Assembly (NCBI RefSeq): GCF_900110815.1
Contig: NZ_FOIT01000001.1
Coordinates: 541,910 to 605,909, forward strand
DNA: 64,000 bases
Reading direction: 5' to 3'
DNA from: Aliicoccus persicus
GTDB lineage: Bacteria; Bacillota; Bacilli; Staphylococcales; Salinicoccaceae
Each line of letters begins with the position of its first letter. Positions within the stretch are counted from its first letter, which is position 1. This document shows, in pieces, positions 54,810 through 64,000 of this stretch. The notes beneath the pieces were generated by a model. That model saw nothing but the letters and a program-made list of their open reading frames with translations, was not told where the DNA came from and did not search any database. The position numbers were made by a program, and so were the translations under genes.

Positions 54810-56039
54810 TTATGACTTTAAATGTTGCTCCAGAGCTTTCTCTAACGCATAGACAACATGTTCGAATGTGAGTCCACCTTGTAGATACAGTCTGTACGGT
54901 GCTCTGATCGGACCATCAGCACTCAACTCTAACGATCCACCTTGCACAAACGTACCCGCAGCCATGATGACCGGTGATGTGTATCCAGGAATAGAATCTG
55001 GAATTGGCGCAAACAATGAATTGACTGGTGACGCCTTTTGAATCGATTGTGCGAAGTCAATCATCTCTTCACTGCTATTGAACATAATCGATTGAATAAG
55101 ATCTGTTCTTGGTTCATTAAATTTTGGATCAGATGTCACATTTACTTTTTCTAACACATGACTTGTCAGTACAGCGCCATTCAATGCTTCTATCACTACG
55201 TGTGGTGCTAAAAAGAAACCTTGATACATCGCATGTAGCTCTCCAAGTGAGGCCCCCATTTCTTTACCGATGCCTGGCACGGTTAAGCGATAGCTCACTT
55301 TTTCAATAAGGTCATCTTTTCCAACGATATAGCCACCCATTTTCGCAAGACCACCGCCTGGGTTTTTTATCAAACTGCCAGCAATGATATCTGCACCCGC
55401 TTCTAATGGTTCTTCTTTTTCTACAAACTCACCATAACAGTTATCAACGAATATGATGATGTCATGATGAACTTTTTTTATTTCAGTGATTACTTCTCTA
55501 ATCTCATCAATCATGACAGACTTTCTACTCGAGTAACCTCTAGATCGCTGAATGGCTATCATCTTCGTATTTTCATTGATGCTACTTAGAATCTTATCGA
55601 TATCAAATCTATTATCTTTTAACGGAACGACATTCATATTCACACCGTTATATTTTAATGTGCCAAAGTCTGCCACAGAATCCCCAATCACTTTTTCAAG
55701 TGTGTCATACGGTTCACCTGTAATGTATAACAGCTCGTCCCCCCTCTCGAGTAGAGTGAGCAATACTAAACTGATTGCGTGAGTACCAGAGACGATTTGA
55801 GTTCTAACAATCGCATCTTCACCTTTAAATACTTCAGCATATATCGCTTCGAGTTTATCTCGACCGAGATCATCATAACCATATCCAGATGTTCCGTTTA
55901 AATCGGTATCGGTTACACCATGATTAACAAATGCATCGAGCACTTTGTCGAAGTTAAATTGGCCAATCTGCTTATTGGCATACATAATCTCTTTAATTTC
56001 TTGCTTCGATTCTTCGATTAGTTTTGTCCAAGTCTTCAT
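54810..56039 (-). CDS. YnbB-type PLP enzyme (methionine gamma-lyase family)
   Basis: 409 residues, fold type I PLP enzyme of the family once called aluminium-resistance protein. Substrate/cofactor landmarks: NGTSGYGYDDLGRD, the FVDNCYGEFVE aspartate and the PLP lysine in GSLIKNPGGGLAKMGGYIVG. It follows hflX by five bases, as ynbA-ynbB in Bacillus. True reaction not established. Confidence 0.92.
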   Translation of the reverse strand: MKTWTKLIEESKQEIKEIMYANKQIGQFNFDKVLDAFVNHGVTDTDLNGTSGYGYDDLGRDKLEAIYAEVFKGEDAIVRTQIVSGTHAISLVLLTLLERGDELLYITGEPYDTLEKVIGDSVADFGTLKYNGVNMNVVPLKDNRFDIDKILSSINENTKMIAIQRSRGYSSRKSVMIDEIREVITEIKKVHHDIIIFVDNCYGEFVEKEEPLEAGADIIAGSLIKNPGGGLAKMGGYIVGKDDLIEKVSYRLTVPGIGKEMGASLGELHAMYQGFFLAPHVVIEALNGAVLTSHVLEKVNVTSDPKFNEPRTDLIQSIMFNSSEEMIDFAQSIQKASPVNSLFAPIPDSIPGYTSPVIMAAGTFVQGGSLELSADGPIRAPYRLYLQGGLTFEHVVYALEKALEQHLKS

Positions 56040-56044
56040 TTATT

Positions 56045-57292
56045 TCACCTATTTAATATACGATTGATCCAATTTCCATGTGGCTCATAGCCTTTAATAT
56101 GATAATTTCCATCATCATCTAATTCTTGTTCCATCACAACTGTATGTCTCTTAAGACGATAAAGATGATCTTGTTCTTGAACATTCAGCACAAATTCATA
56201 TTTCTTCATCTGTTTGATCATGAGCGAAAGCAACGCTTCTCTCACATCGTGTCCTGACATGTTTTTATGCACATACATGTGTGGATAATCCGGAATAAAA
56301 TGATGCGTATCATCTATATCTGCCTTATTGAATAAAACAATCTGTGGAATATCCTGCATGTTGAGCTGCTTAAGGAGTGCTCCCACCGTTTCATAGTGAT
56401 GATAACTATTTGGTGCACTGTTGTCGACGACATGAATTAAAAACTCACTATCTTTTGCTTCTTCAAGCGTCGATTTAAAACTCTCAATAAGTGTCGTCGG
56501 TAAATTTTGAATGAATCCTACGGTATCGCTAATAATAGCTTGGAATCCATTTGGAAAAACAAGCTGTTGTGTTTTCGGATCAAGCGTTGCGAACAGCTCA
56601 TCTTTTTCATATGTCTCACTTTTTGCAAGCAGATTAAATAACGTTGATTTACCCGCATTCGTATAACCGACGAGTGACAGTTTAACAACGTCAGTGATTG
56701 TTCTTCGAGCACGATATCGCTCACGGTGATCTTCAATCACTTTAAGCTGTGCTCTTATTTCTTTAATTCTCGTGTTGATGTGACGACGGTCGGTCTCAAG
56801 TTTTGATTCACCTGGGCCTCTCGTACCGATTCCGGCACCGAGTCGTGACAAGTTGATCCCTTGACCTTTTAATCTCGGCACTAAATATTCAAGTTGAGCA
56901 AGTTCTACTTGTAATTGTCCGACTTTAGATTGTGCACGCTGTGAGAAAATATCTAAAATCACTTGTGTTCGGTCAATGACTTTCACATCAAAGCGATTCT
57001 CAATGTTTCTATTCTGACTTGCAGATATTTCATCGTTTACAATGACATAATCTATCGAAGACTCATCTTCATTCTCTTCATCAAAATATAGCTCCGCGAC
57101 TTCATCTAGAAATCCCGTACCGACATATGATTTTGCATTGATTTCATGCATATTTTGAACATGAACGCCTATTACATCAATGTTAATTGACGCTGCAAGC
57201 TGCACCAATTCATCCACTTGATCATCTACATGTTCACTTTTTCGCACATTTGCAGAGATAATAATTCCCTTAAAGTTTTCTTCTTTATTAAT
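56045..57292 (-). CDS. hflX: ribosome-associated GTPase HflX
   Basis: GTPase that splits stalled or hibernating ribosomes. The G domain is intact: G1 GYTNAGKSTL, G3 DTVGFIQNLP, G4 NKAD; the N-terminal HflX domain contains LSRLGAGIGTRGPGESKLE. The start is problematic. The first usable standard codon, GTG at 57247, would remove the first beta strand. The frame stays open and homologous-looking (NKEENFKGIIISANVR) back to an ATT at 57292, nine bases after GGGAG; I use that, giving 415 residues. Alternatively the ATG at 57299 was the original start and one base has been gained after GAA. It is followed by the YnbB-type gene. Confidence 0.85.
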   Translation of the reverse strand: MNKEENFKGIIISANVRKSEHVDDQVDELVQLAASINIDVIGVHVQNMHEINAKSYVGTGFLDEVAELYFDEENEDESSIDYVIVNDEISASQNRNIENRFDVKVIDRTQVILDIFSQRAQSKVGQLQVELAQLEYLVPRLKGQGINLSRLGAGIGTRGPGESKLETDRRHINTRIKEIRAQLKVIEDHRERYRARRTITDVVKLSLVGYTNAGKSTLFNLLAKSETYEKDELFATLDPKTQQLVFPNGFQAIISDTVGFIQNLPTTLIESFKSTLEEAKDSEFLIHVVDNSAPNSYHHYETVGALLKQLNMQDIPQIVLFNKADIDDTHHFIPDYPHMYVHKNMSGHDVREALLSLMIKQMKKYEFVLNVQEQDHLYRLKRHTVVMEQELDDDGNYHIKGYEPHGNWINRILNR

Positions 57293-57298
57293 ATTCCA

Positions 57299-58036
57299 TT
57301 ACTCCCTTTTAAAATGATGCATGATAATACTACCAGCTATTGCAACATTTAAACTTTCTATGTTTGGTGCCATATCAATCTTCAATCGGTTTTCAACAAA
57401 CGATAAAAGATCATCGGACACACCACTGCCTTCATTCCCTAAGACAACTGCCACAGAATCTTCATTAGTTTTTACTGAATCTATAGATGTAGCATCTTGT
57501 AAGGCTGTGACATAAACACGTCCTTCAAATGATTTTACCATATCGAGTAGATTTGCAGTTTCTACATTGACGTGAAATAGCGCACCTTGTGTGCTTCTCA
57601 GTACTTTATCGCTGAATACATCTACTGAATTTTCTGAGACATATATCGTATCAAAACTAAATGCAGCAGCTGAGCGAATCAATGTACCCATATTACCGGG
57701 GTCTTGAATATTTTCAAGCATTAGCACGCGCTCGTTCTTACTTTCTTTTGGCACATACTGAATAACCGCCATGATACCAGGCGGTGTTTCAAGTGAAGAT
57801 AATGTTTCCATTACAGCATCTGAAACGGTGATGGTTTGAGATGGGTATGTCGTCTTACCTGTGTAGTTTTCAGCAATAATGACGGTTTCTATTGTTTGAT
57901 GGCAAGAAAGGGCCTCATCAATAAGATGTTGGCCCTCGATTAAAAATTGTCCGGTTTTAACACGGAATTTTTTTTGTTTTAGTTTACGTAACGTTTTGAT
58001 TTTTTGATTATCTTTTGAACGTATGATTTCTTGCAT
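57299..58036 (-). CDS. TrmH/SpoU-family RNA 2'-O-methyltransferase
   Basis: 245 residues. N-terminal substrate-binding domain (RKLKQKKFRVKTGQFLIEGQ) and a SPOUT knot domain with NIQDPGNMGTLIRSAAAF, VVLGNEGSGVSDDL and MAPNIESLNVAIAGSI. It methylates ribose in rRNA or tRNA; target not deducible. Three bases after the M42 peptidase gene, and its stop lies just before hflX, so these form one operon. Confidence 0.93.
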   Translation of the reverse strand: MQEIIRSKDNQKIKTLRKLKQKKFRVKTGQFLIEGQHLIDEALSCHQTIETVIIAENYTGKTTYPSQTITVSDAVMETLSSLETPPGIMAVIQYVPKESKNERVLMLENIQDPGNMGTLIRSAAAFSFDTIYVSENSVDVFSDKVLRSTQGALFHVNVETANLLDMVKSFEGRVYVTALQDATSIDSVKTNEDSVAVVLGNEGSGVSDDLLSFVENRLKIDMAPNIESLNVAIAGSIIMHHFKRE

Positions 58037-58039
58037 AAA

Positions 58040-59116
58040 CTATCTCCCGATAATTTCATCAACGACATCATCAGATAGACTCTTCACAACTTCAGTGACT
58101 AATTCAACCACTTTGTTGTAGTCTTGACGATGCATGATTGACACGTTTGAGTGGATGTAACGTGTTGGCACACCAATATTGATTGAAGGCACACCATCGT
58201 TTGCAACGTGGAATGAACCAGAGTCCGTACCACCACCACGCAGTGCTGTTAACTGAACATCAATGTTCTTCTCAGCAGCTACTTTTTGGAAGTGTCTTCT
58301 GAAACCAACGTGTGCAATGACTGATGAATCCATTAAGAATACCAATGGACCGTCTCCCATTTTGCCAACGCCATCTGCTTCACTCATACCAGGTGAATCA
58401 TAAGCGAGTCCAACATCAATTGAAATTGCTAAATCTGGTTTTACTTTATGTGCTGCTACTTTGGCACCACGTAATCCAACTTCTTCTTGAACTGTTGCAC
58501 CACTGACAACGTTAACGTTCACATCTTCACCATCTAATTTTTGTAACACTTCAATTGCTGCTGCACAACCGAAACGGTTATCCCAAGCTTTAGCAAGTAA
58601 GAAGTCTTTGTTTGTCATTTCCATGAAATCACAATGCGGTGTAATCATATCGCCGACTTTAACGCCTGCTTCTTCCGCTTCTTCTTTACTCGCAACACCG
58701 ATATCTAAAAACATATTTTTAATATCTACAGGTTTTTTACGATCTTCAGGTGACAGAATGTGCGGTGGTTTAGAACCAATGACACCATGGAGTACACCTT
58801 TGTCAGTCGTTAAGTTCATGCGCTGAGATAACATGACTTGGCCCCACCAACCGCCAACTGGATTGAATTTAATGTAACCTTTGTCATCAATTCTCGTCAC
58901 CATGAAGCCGACTTCGTCCATATGACCACCGATTAGTACTGTACGCTCACCATTTTTAGCTTTCTTCTTACCAAAAATACCACCGAGATTATCGAATACT
59001 AACTCATCACTGACTGGTGTTAAATATTCTCTCATCACGTCTTTAACAGCAGTCTCAAAACCAGCGATACCGTTAACATCTGTAATTTCTTTTAATAGTT
59101 GAAGTTGCTTATCCAT
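58040..59116 (-). CDS. M42-family metallo-aminopeptidase
   Basis: 358 residues. Di-metal peptidase with the family motifs IGGHMDEVGFMV, AWDNRFGCAAAIEVL, TVQEEVGLRGAKVAA, SIDVGLAYD and GGGTDSGSFHV. Cytoplasmic, usually a dodecameric aminopeptidase (YtoP/FrvX-like; also annotated glutamyl aminopeptidase or cellulase M). First gene of the operon with the methyltransferase and hflX. Confidence 0.94.
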   Translation of the reverse strand: MDKQLQLLKEITDVNGIAGFETAVKDVMREYLTPVSDELVFDNLGGIFGKKKAKNGERTVLIGGHMDEVGFMVTRIDDKGYIKFNPVGGWWGQVMLSQRMNLTTDKGVLHGVIGSKPPHILSPEDRKKPVDIKNMFLDIGVASKEEAEEAGVKVGDMITPHCDFMEMTNKDFLLAKAWDNRFGCAAAIEVLQKLDGEDVNVNVVSGATVQEEVGLRGAKVAAHKVKPDLAISIDVGLAYDSPGMSEADGVGKMGDGPLVFLMDSSVIAHVGFRRHFQKVAAEKNIDVQLTALRGGGTDSGSFHVANDGVPSINIGVPTRYIHSNVSIMHRQDYNKVVELVTEVVKSLSDDVVDEIIGR

Positions 59117-59232
59117 ATGTATTGCCTCCTAAAAGATTATCTTCCATTACTATAGCATAATTATTTCCATAACCGAAATATTTATACACACAATTTTATG
59201 CTTTTTTATCTTTAATGTATGGATGAACATAA

Positions 59233-59287
59233 ATAAAACCACCTGTCCATTCTATCATTTACGGATTGAATGAATTGGTGGTTTTTA
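59233..59287 (-). terminator. terminator after rplT
   Basis: AAAACCACC/GGTGGTTTT outer stem around an imperfect CCATTC/GAATG inner stem, T run on the minus strand. Confidence 0.75.
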
Positions 59288-59315
59288 TTTAGTAAGACTG
59301 AATTCAAAAGTTAAA

Positions 59316-59675
59316 TTATTTCGCTAATGCGTCTTTAGCTTTTGTTGCTAATTCAGCAAATGCATCTGGGTTAGAGATTGCAATTTCTGAAAGCATTTTA
59401 CGGTTCATATCGATACCAGCAACTTTAAGACCATTCATTAAACGGTTGTAGCTGATGTCGTTTTGACGCGCTGCCGCATTAATACGCGTGATCCATAAAC
59501 GTCTGAAATCACGTTTCTTTTGACGACGGTCACGGTAAGCGTACTGACCTGATTTTGTTACAGCTTGTTTCGCTGTTCTATATAATTTAGATTTTGCTCC
59601 GAAATAACCTTTTGCTTGTTTTAATACTTTTTTACGTCTCTTGCGAGAAGTCATACCATTTTTTACACGTACCAT
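59316..59675 (-). CDS. rplT: 50S ribosomal protein L20
   Basis: Essential early-assembly protein; also the repressor of its own operon through the leader before infC. 119 residues, [22 protein letters not shown] start, very basic N-terminal half. Last gene of infC-rpmI-rplT. Confidence 0.98.
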   Translation of the reverse strand: MVRVKNGMTSRKRRKKVLKQAKGYFGAKSKLYRTAKQAVTKSGQYAYRDRRQKKRDFRRLWITRINAAARQNDISYNRLMNGLKVAGIDMNRKMLSEIAISNPDAFAELATKAKDALAK

Positions 59676-59698
59676 TTGTAGTTCCTCCTAATTTACGA

Positions 59699-59902
59699 TT
59701 ATTTAGCCGCTCTAGCCAATAGTTGTGTTAAACGTCTTGCATCACCTTTAGCTACTAAAGTTGCTTTACGTAAATGACGTTTTTGTTTCGTTGATTTGTT
59801 CGCGAATAAGTGCGAAGTAAATGCACGATGTCTCTTGAATTTTCCTGTCGCTGTTCTTTTTACACGTTTTGCATAGCCTTTATGCGTTTTCATCTTTGGC
59901 AT
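59699..59902 (-). CDS. rpmI: 50S ribosomal protein L35
   Basis: 67 residues, [21 protein letters not shown], the usual size and order between infC and rplT. Confidence 0.98.
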   Translation of the reverse strand: MPKMKTHKGYAKRVKRTATGKFKRHRAFTSHLFANKSTKQKRHLRKATLVAKGDARRLTQLLARAAK

Positions 59903-59922
59903 AATAAAATCTCCTCAATTAA

Positions 59923-60447
59923 TTATTTTTCTTTAGGTGGAGCGATGACCATAAACATTGAGCGACCTTCCATTTTTGGATATTGCTCAACCGTTGCTTC
60001 TGCTTCTTCTTTAAGCGCATCCGCAAATCTGTTTAATACATCACGTCCAATTTCTTTGTGCGTAATCGCACGGCCTTTAAAGCGAATCGAAATTTTAACT
60101 TTATCTTCTTTAGATAAGAATTTAATGGCATTTTTCTTCTTCGTATTAAAGTCATGTTCTTCAATCGTTGGTGATAATCGGATTTCCTTCACACTGATTG
60201 TTTTTTGTTTCTTACGTGCTTCTTTGTCTTTCTTCTGTTGTTCATATTTGAACTTACCGTAGTCCATAATTCTTGCAACAGGTGGTTTTGCTTTTGGTGC
60301 AACGAGTACAACATCTAAGTTTACGCGTTCTGCAAGTTCAATTGCTTCTGCTTTAGACTTAATCCCCAGTTGGTCACCATTTTGTCCGATTAATCGAAGC
60401 TCTTTTGCACGAATCTGATCATTAATAAACGTCTGATCTTTTGCTAT
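59923..60447 (-). CDS. infC: translation initiation factor IF-3 (non-standard ATA start)
   Basis: Binds the 30S subunit and checks start-codon choice. Sequence [20 protein letters not shown] through [14 protein letters not shown] is unmistakable. The ribosome site GGAGG (60456-60460) is eight bases before an ATA at 60447, giving 174 residues, the normal IF-3 length. The only in-frame ATG nearby (60462) is itself part of the ribosome site. Rare start codons on infC are a known IF-3 autoregulation device. Followed by rpmI and rplT. Confidence 0.95.
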   Translation of the reverse strand: MAKDQTFINDQIRAKELRLIGQNGDQLGIKSKAEAIELAERVNLDVVLVAPKAKPPVARIMDYGKFKYEQQKKDKEARKKQKTISVKEIRLSPTIEEHDFNTKKKNAIKFLSKEDKVKISIRFKGRAITHKEIGRDVLNRFADALKEEAEATVEQYPKMEGRSMFMVIAPPKEK

Positions 60448-60462
60448 TGTTGACACCTCCAT

Positions 60463-60616
60463 AAATTTAAACGAACAAAAAGAGCGAGTTGCATACGCAA
60501 CCCGCCCCAAAGTTACCTAAACACTTGTTAGGTATTAATAGGATAACCTGCTTGCGCAATTGAGGCGTGCAGGTGAGAAGGGTTGCTTCTTCTTGTTCGT
60601 TCATTCAACTCTTATA
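60463..60616 (-). ncRNA. infC leader (L20-type autoregulatory leader)
   Basis: The untranslated leader contains AAGCAACCCTTCTCACCTGC near its start. It ends in a strong intrinsic hairpin GCGGGTTGCGTATGCAACTCGC followed by T5 (about 60475-60510), just before the ribosome site. This matches the Firmicutes L20 leader, in which L20 promotes early termination. Match from memory of the motif; a covariance model should confirm. Confidence 0.8.
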
Positions 60617-60645
60617 ATGTTACACGAATCATGTATAATTGTCAA
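60617..60645 (-). promoter_or_regulatory. infC operon promoter
   Basis: TTGACA (60640-60645), 17-bp spacer, TAACAT (60617-60622) on the minus strand. The -35 abuts the thrS stop codon. Confidence 0.7.
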
Positions 60646-62574
60646 CTATTTTTTAAGTCTGATCTTATCAACGATTTTCCAGATGAAATCTTCACGCTCC
60701 ATCGACTCTTGCGATTCCCGTCCATAGCGACGGATATTCACCGATTGATTTTCGAGTTCCTTATCTCCAATCACAACTTGGTATGGTACTTTTCGCATCT
60801 GTGCTTCACGAATTTTGTACCCCATCTTTTCATTTCTATCGTCAATATTAACACGTACACCGTATGAACGTAACTCTTCTTGCAATGTTTTTGCATAATC
60901 ATAGTGAAGGTCGTTATTTACTGGGATAATTTCCACTTGCTGTGGTGCAAGCCATAATGGGAATGCACCTTTGAACTCTTCCGTTAAGTATGCAACAAAG
61001 CGCTCCATTGTTGAAACCACACCTCTGTGAATAACGACTGGACGATGGTATTTACCATCTTGACCGACATATGTTAAGTCAAAGCGTTCAGGTAATAAGA
61101 AGTCCAGTTGAACTGTCGAAAGTGTCTCATCTTTACCGACTGCTGTTTTTACTTGAACGTCGAGCTTCGGTCCATAGAACGCAGCTTCATCGAGTGCTTC
61201 AACGTATTCTAATCCCATTTCATCAACCGCTTCTTTAAGCATCGCTTCTGCATTATTCCACATATCGTCATCATCGAAGTACTTCTCTGTGTTCTCAGGA
61301 TCACGATAGCTCAGTCTAAATGAGTAATCTTCAAACTGAAAATCTTTGTAGACATCAATAATAAGTTGAACCACGCGTTTGAACTCGTCTTTAATTTGGT
61401 CTGGACGAACGAATACGTGCGCGTCGTTTAACGTCATCCCGCGCACACGTTGCAGGCCACTCACTGCCCCACTTGCCTCATAGCGGTGCATTAACCCAAG
61501 TTCCGCAATACGCACCGGTAATTCACGATATGAATGTGGCTTTTGTTTGTATACCATCATGTGGTGTGGACAGTTCATTGGACGAAGTACAAGCTGTTCA
61601 TTACCAATTTCCATCGGTGGGAACATGTCCTCCTGATAGTGTTCCCAGTGTCCACTTGTTTTGTATAAATCAACATTTGCCATAATTGGTGTATAGACAT
61701 GCTCATAGCCAAGTGATACTTCTTTGTCGACAATGTAGCGTTCAATTTCTCGACGAATTGTCGCACCGTTTGGTAACCATAGTGGTAGTCCCGCACCAAC
61801 AGCTTGTGACGTTGCAAAGAGCTCCATGTCTTTACCAATTTTTCTATGATCGCGTTGTTTACGTTCTTCAAGTAAATTTAAGTATGCTTTTAAATCTTTT
61901 TTATCGAAGAACGCTGTACCGTAAATGCGCTGTAACATCTTGTTATCAGAGTCTCCACGCCAGTATGCACCTGCAGTCGATAATAATTTAAACACTTTAA
62001 TTTTTGATGTTGAAGGCACATGGACACCGCGACAAAGGTCAGTGAATTCACCTTGTTCATACACAGTCAGTTCGTCACCTTCAGGAATCGCATCGATTAA
62101 CTCCTGCTTATACTCGTCATCTTTAAACAGTTCACGTGCTTCAGCATGTGATAGCTCATGACGTTTAATCGCCACATTCTCATCAACGATACGCTGCATC
62201 TCTTTTTCAATCTTCGGTAAATCTTCTTCTGAGATATTTTCTTCCATATCAAAGTCATAGAAGAAACCTTCTTCGATTACAGGACCAACACCGAATTTAA
62301 CATCACCGTAAAGACGTCTTAATGCTTGAGCCATTAAGTGTGCCGTTGAATGGCGTAAAACTTCTAAGCCGAGATCATCTTTGTTTGTAATTAGTTCAAT
62401 CGTTGCGTCACTCTCTATTGGACGCGTTAAATCGTACATCTCTCCATCAAGTTTTGCAGCAAGTGCAGCCTTTTTTAACCCAGGGCTAATCGAAAATGCA
62501 ATGTCTTCAGCAGTCGTGCCAGATTCAAACGCCTTAATATTTCCGTCTGGAAATGTAATATTAATTTCTGCCAT
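60646..62574 (-). CDS. thrS: threonine-tRNA ligase
   Basis: 642 residues. N-terminal TGS domain (about 1-62), editing domain with [13 protein letters not shown] and DLCRGVHVP, class-II core with [23 protein letters not shown]-like ([15 protein letters not shown]) and [13 protein letters not shown], and the anticodon-binding C-terminus. Under T-box control from the leader at 62598-62792. Confidence 0.98.
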   Translation of the reverse strand: MAEINITFPDGNIKAFESGTTAEDIAFSISPGLKKAALAAKLDGEMYDLTRPIESDATIELITNKDDLGLEVLRHSTAHLMAQALRRLYGDVKFGVGPVIEEGFFYDFDMEENISEEDLPKIEKEMQRIVDENVAIKRHELSHAEARELFKDDEYKQELIDAIPEGDELTVYEQGEFTDLCRGVHVPSTSKIKVFKLLSTAGAYWRGDSDNKMLQRIYGTAFFDKKDLKAYLNLLEERKQRDHRKIGKDMELFATSQAVGAGLPLWLPNGATIRREIERYIVDKEVSLGYEHVYTPIMANVDLYKTSGHWEHYQEDMFPPMEIGNEQLVLRPMNCPHHMMVYKQKPHSYRELPVRIAELGLMHRYEASGAVSGLQRVRGMTLNDAHVFVRPDQIKDEFKRVVQLIIDVYKDFQFEDYSFRLSYRDPENTEKYFDDDDMWNNAEAMLKEAVDEMGLEYVEALDEAAFYGPKLDVQVKTAVGKDETLSTVQLDFLLPERFDLTYVGQDGKYHRPVVIHRGVVSTMERFVAYLTEEFKGAFPLWLAPQQVEIIPVNNDLHYDYAKTLQEELRSYGVRVNIDDRNEKMGYKIREAQMRKVPYQVVIGDKELENQSVNIRRYGRESQESMEREDFIWKIVDKIRLKK

Positions 62575-62597
62575 GTCTTTATCCTCCTATGAGCTAT

Positions 62598-62792
62598 AAA
62601 TAGTAAATAAAAAACTCGCCCCCTATAACAAGGGACGAGTTTCTCGTGGTACCACCCAACTTCGCATATAACTATGCCTAATTGAACCTACGTTATCGGG
62701 TAGACCGGCTGGTATTAACCAACACATACGAGGGAGTAACATCAATGACACTCTATGCATTCACACCAACATGCACTCTCTGAAAAAGTAAT
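62598..62792 (-). promoter_or_regulatory. T-box riboswitch of thrS
   Basis: The minus strand carries the T-box sequence TGGGTGGTACCACGAGAA (complement of 62641-62658) that can pair with uncharged tRNA acceptor ends. It is followed by a strong terminator CTCGTCCC...GGGGGCGAG plus T run (62608-62641). A possible threonine specifier ACC lies in GGTTAATACC (complement of 62711-62720). A promoter TTTCAT-17-TATGAT (62799-62827) precedes it. Confidence 0.92.
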
Positions 62793-62873
62793 CATCGTAT
62801 CATATCCTCTAGATACTATTCATGAAATTAAAGCAATTATACGACGAATTTTGAATATTGTAAATAAGAAGTC

Positions 62874-63800
62874 TTATTTGTTGCGGTAATTGTCACCTTT
62901 TAACTCAACTTCATCACACAGTGCGCGCAAGCGTTCTAAAATACGTCTCGACTTCGTTTCCTCAACGCCATTATCTCGTGTCTTACGGTAATTCATCTCA
63001 ATTTCTGCCATCGTAAAGTTCGATGAGATGAACGTCGGTAAATGTTCCACCATGCGATAATGCAAAATATTCGAAATGACTTCATCTCGTACCCAAGGCG
63101 TAACATCTTCAGCACCAAGATCATCAAGGATCAACACTTCAGCAGTCTTGACCGTATCGAGCAAACGCTGTGTTGAACCGTCGCTAAATCCACCCTTCAA
63201 TCTGCTGATAAACTCCGGCACATATAACAACACAGAAGAAATATGATATTTTGAGATCTCATTGGCAAGTGCGCCTAAGAAATAACTCTTACCGACGCCA
63301 AACTTACCATGTAAGTACAATCCTTTATGGTGTTTCTCATTGATGATATCAAACGCTTTTTTCATCAGTTGCTGATGCACATCTTTACGGTTCGTGTTCG
63401 GATAATGCTGAATGGATTCAAATGTTGCATCTTTAATATCTTGTGAGACAAACTGTGCATCGATTAGTTGCTTACGACGATGATATTCATCTTCCCGTTT
63501 TTTCGATTCACACGGTTCATAGATCAAATGGATGCGATTGTTGCGGACATCTACTTTCGGTGTATAACCCTTCGGATTATTTGTACAAGCCTCAACTGAT
63601 TCACATGGTACATCTTCAGAATGGGCACGTATATATTCATCAACGACCAACAGATCATTTTCAATCATCTGCGGTGTCACATTATCATTCTCTTGAATAA
63701 GCGCTTTTGTTTTTGGGTGTTGTAACACACGTGTTAATGTTTCTTGGTACATCTCTTCTGTCTCTCTATTAATCGCAAGAAAGTTATTGATTCGCTTCAT
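62874..63800 (-). CDS. dnaI: primosomal protein DnaI (helicase loader)
   Basis: AAA+ ATPase that loads the replicative helicase during initiation and restart. 308 residues from the ATG at 63800 (GGGGAG site); a GTG nine bases earlier is possible but overlaps the dnaB stop. N-terminal zinc-binding region CESVEACTNNPKGY with a second CESKK segment, then Walker A GKFGVGKSYFLG and Walker B LILDDLGAED. It follows dnaB directly. Confidence 0.97.
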   Translation of the reverse strand: MKRINNFLAINRETEEMYQETLTRVLQHPKTKALIQENDNVTPQMIENDLLVVDEYIRAHSEDVPCESVEACTNNPKGYTPKVDVRNNRIHLIYEPCESKKREDEYHRRKQLIDAQFVSQDIKDATFESIQHYPNTNRKDVHQQLMKKAFDIINEKHHKGLYLHGKFGVGKSYFLGALANEISKYHISSVLLYVPEFISRLKGGFSDGSTQRLLDTVKTAEVLILDDLGAEDVTPWVRDEVISNILHYRMVEHLPTFISSNFTMAEIEMNYRKTRDNGVEETKSRRILERLRALCDEVELKGDNYRNK

Positions 63801-63805
63801 TCCAA

Positions 63806-64000
63806 TCACTCCCCTTTCTTAAAGTAATTCAAGAGTGCATCAAACTCTTCATCTGCATCGACTGACGCTTGACTACCCTCTGTATTATTATCATCTGTTT
63901 GTTGATCGAGCCAAGCCGGTCGTACTTCACCTGGTCGATCTTTTTTGGAATATGTTTTTGATGTTTTAAATTTCTCTTGTTTCTCTTTGAAACTTTGAAT
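63806..64000 (-). CDS. dnaB: replication initiation protein DnaB (C-terminal end only)
   Basis: The last 64 codons on the minus strand, reading FKEKQEKFKTSKTYSKKDRPG through DEEFDALLNYFKKGE and a TGA stop at 63806-63808. This is the poorly conserved tail of the Gram-positive DnaB/DnaD-like primosome protein. The identification comes mainly from its place directly before dnaI. The rest lies beyond the right edge. Confidence 0.85.
   Translation of the reverse strand: MQSFKEKQEKFKTSKTYSKKDRPGEVRPAWLDQQTDDNNTEGSQASVDADEEFDALLNYFKKGE

Noticed and set aside
57299-57301. ATG at 57299 as the hflX start
   Set aside because: It is out of frame with HflX and meets a stop after three codons, and it is only two bases from the ribosome site.

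Overview
The window is low-GC Gram-positive chromosome, almost certainly family Staphylococcaceae. The evidence is the order mreC-mreD-rplU-prp-rpmA, with the Prp-processed L27 and the neighbouring radC and comC; the lexA/sosA pair beside a YnzC gene, tkt and a UPF0154 gene; the dnaB-dnaI-thrS-infC-rpmI-rplT run; and an intact IS431. Several genes are not typical of Staphylococcus proper: a DHH-CBS-nucleotidyltransferase fusion, a Mur ligase/CapA fusion and two cyanophycin-synthetase-like ATP-grasp proteins. A relative such as Macrococcus, Jeotgalicoccus or Nosocomiicoccus is therefore plausible, but genus is inference.

Layout. 1-9744 is conserved core on the minus strand: secDF (runs off the left edge), yajC, tgt, queA, ruvB, ruvA, obgE, rpmA, prp, rplU, mreD, mreC. 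9745-23160 is an accessory region of about 13 kb. It is a patchwork of IS431, IS30-, IS3-, IS256- and IS1182-type elements or remnants, a rolling-circle plasmid scar (ssoA), a PTS-EIIC/ketopantoate-reductase pair behind a Rex/ArcR-like operator, a two-gene ATPase plus nuclease-like module, a rhomboid protease and a truncated resolvase. Diverged fragments of two chromosomal genes (comC and a small gene next to radC) lie at or near its two ends. This suggests that the region sits in a second copy of the comC-radC-hyp segment whose middle was lost.

23179-26057 holds the intact hyp-radC-comC copy and a CDF cation transporter. 26206-38536 carries an SDR, a Sco-type lipoprotein, sbcCD, the DUF1659/DUF2922/YvrJ cluster, a RelE/Phd-type toxin-antitoxin pair, a VOC protein, a CphA-like ATP-grasp and ccdA. 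It also contains two arrays of 51-bp tandem hairpins, nine units at 27128-27586 and eight at 34964-35371. The stems change between units but stay paired, which is the most unusual DNA-level structure in the window.

38618-47403 holds a heterodimeric ABC exporter and a divergent pair: a 1092-residue MurF-like/S11-like/CapA-like fusion and a second CphA-like ATP-grasp. Together with the ATP-grasp at 36381 these look like parts for an amide-linked polymer or peptide. 47406-59116 contains tkt, the SOS divergon (sosA/lexA with three LexA boxes), the DHH-CBS-NTase fusion, a CAP-domain protein, a YnbB-type PLP enzyme, hflX (with a start problem), a TrmH-type methyltransferase and an M42 peptidase. 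59316-64000 is the translation and replication block with its leader RNAs (L20-type leader, T-box), ending inside dnaB.

Most promising as new biology: the ATPase/nuclease-like pair at 14963-18071, the paired 51-bp hairpin arrays, and the Mur-S11-CapA plus ATP-grasp locus.
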